From: Maribacter aquimaris
Lineage (GTDB): Bacteria; Bacteroidota; Bacteroidia; Flavobacteriales; Flavobacteriaceae
Length of the DNA: 64,000 bases
NCBI RefSeq assembly: GCF_014596745.1
Contig: NZ_JABTCF010000003.1
Coordinates: forward strand, 372,001 to 436,000
Direction: 5' to 3'
The notes under the pieces were generated by a model. It was not told the origin of the DNA. It did not search any database and was given only the letters and a program-made list of their open reading frames with translations. The stretch's first letter is position 1. Each line of letters begins with the position of its first letter. The position numbers and the translations under genes were made by a program. Positions 16,829-24,760 of the stretch are shown piece by piece.

Positions 16829-17410
16829 TTAATTCGTTAAAACGATATTGTGTTCGTCTATAATTTTCCTCAGATTGATCAATGCATAGCGCATACGTCC
16901 CAAGGCAGTATTGATACTGACCCCCGTATTTTCGGAAATTTCCTTAAAACTCATATCCTTATACATGCGCATGACCAAAACATTCCGTTGATCTACGGGC
17001 AATTCCTCAATAAGTAAAACCAAATCCTCATCAATCTGGTCTTTGATGATTTGTTTTTCAATATTCAATTTCTCATCATGGACCACGGAAAATATATCGA
17101 ACGTATTGGAAGCCTCGAAATAGGGCATTCTACGGTTCTTTCTAAAATGGTCTATAATAAGGTTGTGGGCAATACGCATGACCCAGGGCAGGAATTTACC
17201 CTCTTCATTATACTTCCCTTTTTTTAAGGTGCGTATTACCTTAATAAAGGTATCCTGAAAAATATCCTCGGTTATCTCACGATCATTGACCTTTGAGTAG
17301 ATAAAACTACTAAGTCTTTGATTATGCCTTTTTATAAGGGTTTCTAGAGCGCGTTCGTCTCCATTGATGTAATTCTGTATAAGTAGGGAGTCTGCTATTT
17401 GAAGTTCCAT
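16829..17410 (-). CDS. ECF-type RNA polymerase sigma factor (copy 2)
   Basis: A 193-residue paralogue of the sigma factor at 15608-16192, with the same order: MELQIADSLLIQNYING, region 2 (SSFIYSKVNDREITEDIF, WVMRIAHNLIIDHFRKN) and region 4 (FKEISENTGVSINTALGRM). Differences are concentrated in the linker between regions 2 and 4 (near residues 95-125), which often carries regulation. Like copy 1 it is followed by a 47-residue gene and a terminator. A minus-strand box CAAATATA (17532-17539), complement of a TAnnTTTG element, lies about 120 bases before the ATG and may be its promoter, but no matching -33 element is visible. Confidence 0.93.
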   Translation of the reverse strand: MELQIADSLLIQNYINGDERALETLIKRHNQRLSSFIYSKVNDREITEDIFQDTFIKVIRTLKKGKYNEEGKFLPWVMRIAHNLIIDHFRKNRRMPYFEASNTFDIFSVVHDEKLNIEKQIIKDQIDEDLVLLIEELPVDQRNVLVMRMYKDMSFKEISENTGVSINTALGRMRYALINLRKIIDEHNIVLTN

Positions 17411-17632
17411 GTCAATTACTTTTTAAAGTTAAAACTAGGGGCTAGTCCTTTTAGGAAAAGCCTTTTTGGGGTTACACTAATTTTAAAAAAGTAATTGTCT
17501 TGCTATAGGCGTCTTAACATTTTATTATGTTCAAATATAGATAAAATAATAGGTTATAAAAAAATAGTCGTGTAATTATCAATAAATTAGAGGCAAGCAC
17601 ATGCTTTACTGGCAAATGCATCCCACATATTG

Positions 17633-17640
17633 TATCTTTG
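17633..17640 (+). promoter_or_regulatory. -7 promoter element of uvrA
   Basis: TATCTTTG fits TAnnTTTG exactly and is followed by C. A clear TTG 17-20 bases upstream is missing. The element decides the start: it lies within the longer frame that begins at a TTG at 17630, so translation should begin at the ATG at 17657. Confidence 0.55.
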
Positions 17641-17656
17641 CCGCCTAATCAAGAAT

Positions 17657-20434
17657 ATGCCCAAATTACAAGACATAAATCCCAAGAATAATATTATCAT
17701 AAAGGGTGCGAAACTGCACAATTTAAAAAATATTGATGTTGTCATACCCAGGAACAAATTGGTTGTGATTACAGGACTTTCGGGTTCCGGGAAATCGAGT
17801 TTGGCGTTTGATACCTTATATGCCGAAGGACAACGTAGATATGTAGAAAGCCTTTCTTCCTATGCCCGTCAGTTTTTAGGTAAATTGAACAAACCCAAGG
17901 TAGATTATATTAAAGGTATAGCCCCTGCCATTGCCATTGAACAAAAGGTCAACTCCACCAACCCGCGTTCAACAGTAGGTACCACGACCGAGATTTACGA
18001 TTACCTTAAATTGTTATTTGCCCGTATCGGCAGAACGATTTCCCCGATATCCGGGGAAGAGGTAAAAAAACATACGGTCAGTGATGTTGTTGATTACGTT
18101 CAACAGTATGCTGAAGGGGAAAAACTCCTGCTCTTGGCACCTATAGTCATCAAAGAAGACCGGGACCCCATAAAATCATTGCAATTATTTTCGAAGCAAG
18201 GGTATGCCCGAATAAAACATAATGATAAGGTTATTCGTATCGATGCCGCTCCCGAAGATATTGGCCGTGAATTCAATCTGGTCATCGACAGGATCATTAC
18301 CAAGGATGACGAGGATTTTTACAATCGCTTGGCGAATGCTGTCGATACCGCTTTCTTTGAAGGGAAAGGGGAATGCGCCATTGAAGAACTTAAAACAGGG
18401 AAGCAAACCGTTTTCAATAATAAATTCGAAAAAGACGGGATGTCTTTTCTAGAACCCAATGTACACCTTTTCAGCTTCAACAACCCCTATGGTGCCTGCC
18501 CTAAATGTGAAGGGTATGGCGACGTCATTGGTATCGATGAGGATTTGGTCATACCCAATACGGCACTTTCCGTCTATGAAAATGCCATATTCCCTTGGAG
18601 GGGTGAAAGTATGGGTTGGTATCGCGATGAATTGGTGAACCATGCCTATAAATTTGATTTCCCCATCCACAAGCCCTGGTTTGAGCTAACCGAAGAGCAA
18701 AAACAATTGGTATGGAATGGTAATTCCCATTTTACCGGGTTGCATAAGTTCTTTAGCCTCTTGGAGGATAAAAGTTATAAAATACAGAATCGGGTCATGC
18801 TATCCCGGTATCGCGGAAAGACGAAATGTACCGAATGTCGCGGAAAACGTTTACGAAAGGAAACCGAATATGTGAAAATCAGCGGTAAGTCGATTACGGA
18901 TTTGGTGGAATTACCCATTGATAAATTAACCGCTTTTTTCAAACAACTATCCCTCAATGACCATGATGCCCAAATTGCGAACAGGTTATTGAAGGAAATA
19001 CATACCCGATTGGGATTCCTGGAAAAGGTCGGACTCAATTACCTAACCCTGAACCGAAAATCGAATACACTTTCCGGCGGTGAAAGCCAACGTATTAATT
19101 TGGCGACTTCGTTGGGCAGTAGTCTTGTCGGTTCCATGTATATCCTTGATGAACCCAGTATCGGTTTGCACCCAAAGGATACCGAGAACCTAATAGACGT
19201 CTTAAAATCACTTCGGGATCTCGGCAACACCGTTATTGTGGTTGAACATGATGAGGATATTATGAATGCCGCCGATGAGGTTATCGATATTGGGCCTGAA
19301 GCAGGAACCCACGGTGGCGAAGTGGTCGCTCACGGCACGTTGACCGAAATCCTTAAGTCTTCTTCCCTTACCGCCAAATATTTGAACGGTACCCTTAAAA
19401 TTGAAGTCCCTAAAAAAAGAAGGGTCTCCAAAAACTATATTGAAATCAAAGGCGCTAGGGAAAACAACCTAAAAAATATCGATGTCACCTTTCCCCTGAA
19501 CATGTTGACGGTCATAACCGGCGTTTCCGGTAGTGGAAAAAGTACGTTGGTAAAAAAATTACTCTATCCGATAATCCTGAAGAATGTTGGCGGTTACGGT
19601 CAGAAAGCCGGACAGTTTACTTCCGTAGAGGGCAAATACGATTCCATCAAGCATGTCGAATTTGTTGACCAGAACCCCATAGGAAGGTCCTCACGATCAA
19701 ACCCGGTGACCTATATCAAGGCCTATGACGACATCAGGGCCTTGTTTGCGGGACAAAAGTTAAGTAAGATCAGGGCTTACCAAGCCAAACATTTTTCTTT
19801 TAATGTCGATGGTGGCCGCTGTGAAAAATGCAAGGGGGAAGGTGAAATAACCGTAGAGATGCAGTTTATGGCCGATGTACATTTGGAATGTGATACCTGC
19901 AATGGCAAACGGTTCAAAAAAGAAGTCTTGGAGGTTACTTTCGAAGGAGCCAATATTGCCGATGTCCTGAATATGACAATTGATGATGCCATTGATTTTT
20001 TCGAAAAACATGGTCAGCATAAAATTGTAGGCAAGTTAAGCCCCTTACGGGAAGTGGGTCTTGGGTATGTAACATTAGGGCAATCCTCCTCTACCCTTTC
20101 CGGTGGTGAGGCCCAACGGATCAAACTGGCATCATTCCTGGTAAAAGGGACCACAAAAGACAAAGCCTTGTTCATTTTTGATGAACCAACGACCGGATTG
20201 CACTTCCACGACATTAAAAAATTGTTGAAATCCTTTGATGCCTTACTATCAAAAGGGCACTCGGTCGTAGTCATCGAACACAATATCGAACTTATCAAAT
20301 GTGCCGACCATATTATCGACCTTGGTCCCGAAGGTGGGGAAAATGGCGGACAGCTATTGGCACAAGGCACCCCTGAGGAAATCATTAAAAACAAATCCTC
20401 CTTTACCGCGAATTATTTAAAGGAAAAACTATAA
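17657..20434 (+). CDS. uvrA: Excinuclease ABC subunit A
   Basis: A 925-residue ATPase of nucleotide-excision repair that finds damaged DNA and loads UvrB. It shows two ABC cassettes: Walker A GLSGSGKSS near residue 38 with signature LSGGESQRINLA, and GVSGSGKSTL near 620 with LSGGEAQRIKLA. Zinc-binding cysteine pairs are visible: CPKCEGYG, CTECRGKR, and CEKCKGEG with CDTCNGKR. Length is normal. The frame is open nine codons further to a TTG at 17630, but the promoter -7 element lies there, so I take the ATG at 17657 (MPKLQDI). The gene stands alone, with its own terminator. Confidence 0.96.
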   Translation: MPKLQDINPKNNIIIKGAKLHNLKNIDVVIPRNKLVVITGLSGSGKSSLAFDTLYAEGQRRYVESLSSYARQFLGKLNKPKVDYIKGIAPAIAIEQKVNSTNPRSTVGTTTEIYDYLKLLFARIGRTISPISGEEVKKHTVSDVVDYVQQYAEGEKLLLLAPIVIKEDRDPIKSLQLFSKQGYARIKHNDKVIRIDAAPEDIGREFNLVIDRIITKDDEDFYNRLANAVDTAFFEGKGECAIEELKTGKQTVFNNKFEKDGMSFLEPNVHLFSFNNPYGACPKCEGYGDVIGIDEDLVIPNTALSVYENAIFPWRGESMGWYRDELVNHAYKFDFPIHKPWFELTEEQKQLVWNGNSHFTGLHKFFSLLEDKSYKIQNRVMLSRYRGKTKCTECRGKRLRKETEYVKISGKSITDLVELPIDKLTAFFKQLSLNDHDAQIANRLLKEIHTRLGFLEKVGLNYLTLNRKSNTLSGGESQRINLATSLGSSLVGSMYILDEPSIGLHPKDTENLIDVLKSLRDLGNTVIVVEHDEDIMNAADEVIDIGPEAGTHGGEVVAHGTLTEILKSSSLTAKYLNGTLKIEVPKKRRVSKNYIEIKGARENNLKNIDVTFPLNMLTVITGVSGSGKSTLVKKLLYPIILKNVGGYGQKAGQFTSVEGKYDSIKHVEFVDQNPIGRSSRSNPVTYIKAYDDIRALFAGQKLSKIRAYQAKHFSFNVDGGRCEKCKGEGEITVEMQFMADVHLECDTCNGKRFKKEVLEVTFEGANIADVLNMTIDDAIDFFEKHGQHKIVGKLSPLREVGLGYVTLGQSSSTLSGGEAQRIKLASFLVKGTTKDKALFIFDEPTTGLHFHDIKKLLKSFDALLSKGHSVVVIEHNIELIKCADHIIDLGPEGGENGGQLLAQGTPEEIIKNKSSFTANYLKEKL

Positions 20435-20463
20435 CCGGACCACTCGCCTATTTATATAAATCA

Positions 20464-20510
20464 GAACAGTCCTATTGGTAGTAATACCTTTATGATAGGC
20501 TGTTGTTTTT
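20464..20510 (+). terminator. Terminator of uvrA
   Basis: AACAGTCCTAT (20464-20474) pairs with ATAGGCTGTT (20495-20504) with one bulge; an inner GGTA/TACC stem lies in the loop; GTTTTT follows. Confidence 0.7.
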
Positions 20511-20600
20511 CCCTTAAAAAAGGAAAGCAACGCGGTTCCCCCTATTTACACATAGCTTTATTTATCTGTTTATCAACTGATTATAGTTGTTAACTATTCT

Positions 20601-20617
20601 TTGGCACGCTGTTTGGT
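20601..20617 (+). promoter_or_regulatory. Sigma-54-like promoter
   Basis: TTGGCACGCTGTTTGGT matches the sigma-54 consensus TTGGCACG-N4-TTGCT apart from one base (the C of the -12 GC is G); the GG and -12 elements are exactly 10 bases apart. The ATG of the exported basic protein is 52 bases downstream. No rpoN gene or enhancer-binding protein is in the window. Confidence 0.5.
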
Positions 20618-20668
20618 ATATACTAATCGAATGTAAATAGTTGCATTCGGGAATTTAAACCTTATATC

Positions 20669-21880
20669 ATGAGAAATATAGTACTTCTTTTAACAGCCCT
20701 TGTATTCAGTACCTCTGGAACCATGGCTAGTACCGTTGAAGATAAGGTTGCAACAAGCAATGCTTATACCAATAACAACTCGTTCATTTTTATTGAGCAA
20801 GGCATTACGTTTTCAGTATTTCCCGATGGTGAATTCGATTTTTATATTGAGAATTATGTATCCGGCCGTAATAATGGGGTAACCATGAATTCCGGTTATG
20901 ATTATAGTCCTTATGCACAATATGATGATTATGGTGCGGTCGTTCAGGTAGAGAACGTACCTATCTATTATGACAACTATGGTCGTGTGACCCAAATTGG
21001 TGATGTTAATATCAATTACAGGAACAATAGGGTTTTCAGAATGGGTGGTATGTATGTGTATTACAACCATAATGGATTCTATGACCACCATACAGGATAC
21101 ATCAATGTTTACAACAGACACTATGTATACAGACCTTTCCACAGGTTCTTTTTAAGACCCGCAATCGGATTTTCGTTAGTATACCAGAGACCTTACAGAA
21201 GGTATTATGCACCTTACCGATATACCTATTATAGACCATATAATTATAATACACGAAGGGCTTATGCCAAAATCGGAAGGGAACATAGATATAACCAAGT
21301 ACGTCGCGAAAGAGCCACTATTTACAGAAACGATAAAAGAGTTGCCCAACGCAGAGTGAACCATACACGCAGGAATGATGTGGCCCGTACAAATAGAACG
21401 GTGAACAGGAATAATGTGATAAACAAGAACTATAGATCAAATACCCAAAGAGCTAAGGTTTCCAAAAATGTGGGTACCCGTTCAAATCGGTCCAATGCCA
21501 AAGTTGCCAATAGGTCAACAGTCAATAGGCTCAAGAGCGTTAATACAAAATCCTTGAATAACCGTAGTGTAGCCCAACGATCAACATCGGTAAGGACTCC
21601 ACAACGAAATACGATTACCAAAAAGACAGTAACAAAAACGCCTCGAAGAACCACGGTAACAAGAAGTAGCACCACGTACAAGAAACCGGTAAGTAGAACC
21701 ACGAACAGAAACGTACGTAGCAGTATCGCTACAAGAACCCAAAGGTCCGTTGCCCAAAGGCCATCAAGTCGAAGTACTAGTAAAAGTACCGTACGAAAAG
21801 CCGCTTCCAAAAGTAGAAGTGTTGCAACAAGGAGTAGTAGCTCTAGAAGCTCTAAAGGAAGAAGCTCTAGTAGACAGTAA
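20669..21880 (+). CDS. Exported protein with Tyr-rich centre and Arg/Ser/Thr-rich tail
   Basis: A 403-residue protein. Residues 1-20 are a signal peptide (cleavage near TMAS). Residues 35-150 form an acidic/aromatic region with repeated GxxNxxY-type strands, such as YDNYGRVTQIGDV and YYNHNGFYDHHTGYI. Residues about 150-195 are very rich in Tyr and Arg (YRRYYAPYRYTYYRPYNY). From 200 to the end the sequence is low-complexity and strongly basic: R, S, T, N and K in short repeats such as RSTSKSTVRKA and a final SSSRSSKGRSSSRQ. The N-terminal part recalls flavobacterial DUF-type surface proteins, but I recognise no named family. The tail suggests binding to nucleic acid, phosphate-rich polymers or the envelope; this is inference. 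Confidence 0.75.
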   Translation: MRNIVLLLTALVFSTSGTMASTVEDKVATSNAYTNNNSFIFIEQGITFSVFPDGEFDFYIENYVSGRNNGVTMNSGYDYSPYAQYDDYGAVVQVENVPIYYDNYGRVTQIGDVNINYRNNRVFRMGGMYVYYNHNGFYDHHTGYINVYNRHYVYRPFHRFFLRPAIGFSLVYQRPYRRYYAPYRYTYYRPYNYNTRRAYAKIGREHRYNQVRRERATIYRNDKRVAQRRVNHTRRNDVARTNRTVNRNNVINKNYRSNTQRAKVSKNVGTRSNRSNAKVANRSTVNRLKSVNTKSLNNRSVAQRSTSVRTPQRNTITKKTVTKTPRRTTVTRSSTTYKKPVSRTTNRNVRSSIATRTQRSVAQRPSSRSTSKSTVRKAASKSRSVATRSSSSRSSKGRSSSRQ

Positions 21881-22000
21881 ATAATAGAAGAACAATGATC
21901 CCGGCCGAAGTGTCGGGGTTAGTTCGACCAACGTAATTCAATAAGCTTGCGGCTTTTGAAATTCGGGTCCCATAAAGATAGTTTTTAGGTTGGTTGGTTG

Positions 22001-22043
22001 TTTAAACCCTGATGCGGAATATTCCCGTCAGGGTTTATCTTTT
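22001..22043 (+). terminator. Terminator of the Arg/Ser-rich protein gene
   Basis: TAAACCCTGA (22003-22012) pairs with TCAGGGTTTA (22028-22037), followed by CTTTTT. The right arm includes the stop codon of the convergent flippase gene. Confidence 0.75.
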
Positions 22044-23489
22044 TAAATACTTTGAAAGCATCCGATAAACATCCTCTGAAATCTTAAACCGGTATAGGAC
22101 CCCTAGATATAGCACGGTGGTGATGGTACCCTTGATCACAATATTCACTAGCGAATGAAATGGCAAGTTGACCATATAAAACACACCACCTAAAACAAGT
22201 AAAAGTCCACCTACTTTTAGGGTCTCCATGGTGAAGGGCATTATATTGAATTTGGCACGGACAAAGAATAATTTTATGGTATTGTAGATTGATATTGCAA
22301 TGAAGGTAGCCAATGCAGCCCCATAAAGTCCATATTTCGGAATAAAAAGTATGTTAAGCAGTATGACAAGTACCGCCAACAAAACCCCCATACCCAATAA
22401 GGTTTTATAATAATCGGAATTGTAAAGGATCGCATTGTTGATCCCTAACACCGAATCGTACACCTTGGCCAGGCCTATTAGAAACACAATAGCAAAGCCG
22501 CCCCGGTATTCTTCGGGAAGTACCAGGAACAGATCGTTCAAATTGGTTATGATCAACACGAACAATAACCCCGATGCAATAAACAGTGTCAAAGAGGATT
22601 TTTTATACAAGGACCCCAATCCTTCATGATCGTTATTGTTCAACAATTCCGCCGTCAGTGGATAGGTGATTTGATGCATGGCCCTAGAAGGTACGATAAT
22701 GGTTGTGGCAATATAAATGGCCACCCCATAATAGGCCACATTTTCAATAAGTTTATATTGGTTGATCATTACTTTGTCTATCTCTAGGATAATCACCGCA
22801 GCCGACCCCCCAAGGATAATCAAGGCACTATAACTTAAGATCGCACGTGTATTGGCCGGAAAATCGAAATTCAATTTGGGCATTTTTAAACCATAGGCAT
22901 AGATCTTCATAATCAGGGTGCGCAAAAGATATAAGCCGACGAGGGCCTTCAGGAAGAAATCTACCGTAATACTATCGAAATAAACCAAAATCAAAAGGAT
23001 CATTACCCCTATCCTATTAAAAACCTCTTTCATAAAATTGCCAAAAACAGATTTCATCTGAACCTTGGCCCATGCGTAGAACACCTCAAAATAGGCCATG
23101 GCGAATCCAATCAGAAAGATGTACCATACATAATTCCTGACAATACCATTTTCCTTGGATATAAAACTCCCTATGGCATCCGTAAAAACAAAAGTTACCA
23201 AGGCCATGGGAACAATAAGTAGCAAGGGCAACAATAGCATAAGGGTCTCAAAGGCCTCGGTGTTTCCCGTTTTTTTGAAACTACTATAGAACTTGACCAA
23301 AGTATTGGGCACACCAAATGCCAAGAGGGGCATTAAAACGGCGGAAGTGGATAATATGACCGTTACCAATCCGTAATATGCATCCGTTAAAAAATTAGTA
23401 TAAAGAAAAAGCGTATTTACGGCAGCAACCCCAAACCCCAAATAGGTGATTATGGTGTTGTTCAATGCTTGTTTACTGACTATTCCCAT
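22035..23489 (-). CDS. Polysaccharide flippase (Wzx/MATE-like)
   Basis: A 484-residue inner-membrane protein with 12 to 14 hydrophobic segments, of the oligosaccharide flippase superfamily (polysaccharide biosynthesis protein, Wzx/RfbX type). It begins GIVSKQALNNTIITYLGFGVAAVNTLFL-like, the usual first helix, and has the central EIDKVMINQY block seen in these carriers. Such proteins move lipid-linked oligosaccharides across the membrane. Its start overlaps the stop of the GT4 gene by one base (TAATG), so translation is coupled. It is the last gene of the operon that begins at 27493. The glycan it carries is unknown. Confidence 0.88.
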   Translation of the reverse strand: MGIVSKQALNNTIITYLGFGVAAVNTLFLYTNFLTDAYYGLVTVILSTSAVLMPLLAFGVPNTLVKFYSSFKKTGNTEAFETLMLLLPLLLIVPMALVTFVFTDAIGSFISKENGIVRNYVWYIFLIGFAMAYFEVFYAWAKVQMKSVFGNFMKEVFNRIGVMILLILVYFDSITVDFFLKALVGLYLLRTLIMKIYAYGLKMPKLNFDFPANTRAILSYSALIILGGSAAVIILEIDKVMINQYKLIENVAYYGVAIYIATTIIVPSRAMHQITYPLTAELLNNNDHEGLGSLYKKSSLTLFIASGLLFVLIITNLNDLFLVLPEEYRGGFAIVFLIGLAKVYDSVLGINNAILYNSDYYKTLLGMGVLLAVLVILLNILFIPKYGLYGAALATFIAISIYNTIKLFFVRAKFNIMPFTMETLKVGGLLLVLGGVFYMVNLPFHSLVNIVIKGTITTVLYLGVLYRFKISEDVYRMLSKYLKR

Positions 23490-24760
23490 TAAATAAGTTT
23501 GGCTAATTCCCTGGTAAGCGCCCTGCGACTATATTTTTCAATGCCTTGTGCATCCATCATCAGCCCATCATTGCTATAGGCCTCGAACCACTTTAAAAGT
23601 ACATCTTTTAATTTATTCTCATCATCATATCCAAAGCTGATCCCCGAATGGGTATCCGCAATGATCCGAGCGGCATCCCAACCTTCCGGACCTATACCCA
23701 ATATAGGTCGCCCAGCAGCCATATACTCATATAACTTGCCTGGCAATATGCCCTTGGTCTCGTGGGAATCTATCTCTACCAATAAAAGGACTTGGGATTC
23801 CTGTTGCAAGCTTACAGCTTCTTCATGGGACACATAACCCAATAATTCAGTGTGATCCCTTAACCCGGCATCATAGATACTTTGCAGTACATCCTCGCTA
23901 ACCACGCCTGCCAAACGCAATTTAAAACAAGAATCAAATTCGTCATTCTCGAGTACCATCGTACCCAATACCCGCCATAAAATCGCCGGATTCCTACCGG
24001 AAAGCAAGGAACCTATATGCGAAATCGTAAACCCCTTGGACAATACCTTTGGGACCGAAATATCGGTATCATACCCATTGGTGATAACTGAAATGGGTTT
24101 CTGGGTAATCCCTTTAAACTCCTCTTTGGTGGTGTTGCTGGTCACGATGACCCTATCGGCATTGTTCAGTACAAGATGCTCCAACCGTTTATGCTCTTGC
24201 TGTGATTTAGGGGTAAGCTTTAATTTTTTATGATAGCCTATCGAGGTCCATGGATCCCTAAAATCGGCCAACCATTTCACCTTTGTAATTTCTTTCAATT
24301 GGTTTCCAATCAAATGAAGACTATGGGGAGGTCCTGTGGTAACAAGGCAATCGATATTTTCCTTTTCGATAATGGTCTGTAAAAAACGCACTGATGGCCT
24401 TACCCAATTCTTACGTGCATCCGGAATGAAAAAATTACCCCGTACCCATAACATCACCTTTTCCAAAAAAGATTGGTTCTTGGTGGTTATAATACCCGAA
24501 CTTATACGTTTTGCGTCCTTTTTAGAGAAAAACCCCGCTACTTTATAGGGTTCACGAATGGGATGCCTATAAATGACCAATCCCTTCGGTACCTCGTTCC
24601 CTATGGAATCATCGACAATGGGATAATTCGGGTTTTCAGGAATATAAACGATTGGGGTTATCCCGAATTCCGGTAGGTATTTAACGAATTTCAACCATCG
24701 TTGTACCCCAGGCCCACCCGCTGGGGGCCAATAGTACGTAACGATCAATACCTTTTTCAT
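23489..24760 (-). CDS. Family 4-type glycosyltransferase
   Basis: A 423-residue GT-B enzyme. The start KVLIVTYYWPPAGGPGVQRW is the glycine-rich N-terminal loop of GT4 transferases (WPPAGGPGVQ). The middle has FRDPWTSIGYH and ITNGYDTDI, and the C-terminal domain has GILPGKLYEYMAAGRPILGIG, the donor-binding E-x7-E-like region. It should add a sugar during glycan assembly on the cytoplasmic face. Its start overlaps the stop of the yfhO-type gene (ATGA) and its stop overlaps the flippase start. Donor and acceptor are unknown. Confidence 0.88.
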   Translation of the reverse strand: MKKVLIVTYYWPPAGGPGVQRWLKFVKYLPEFGITPIVYIPENPNYPIVDDSIGNEVPKGLVIYRHPIREPYKVAGFFSKKDAKRISSGIITTKNQSFLEKVMLWVRGNFFIPDARKNWVRPSVRFLQTIIEKENIDCLVTTGPPHSLHLIGNQLKEITKVKWLADFRDPWTSIGYHKKLKLTPKSQQEHKRLEHLVLNNADRVIVTSNTTKEEFKGITQKPISVITNGYDTDISVPKVLSKGFTISHIGSLLSGRNPAILWRVLGTMVLENDEFDSCFKLRLAGVVSEDVLQSIYDAGLRDHTELLGYVSHEEAVSLQQESQVLLLVEIDSHETKGILPGKLYEYMAAGRPILGIGPEGWDAARIIADTHSGISFGYDDENKLKDVLLKWFEAYSNDGLMMDAQGIEKYSRRALTRELAKLI

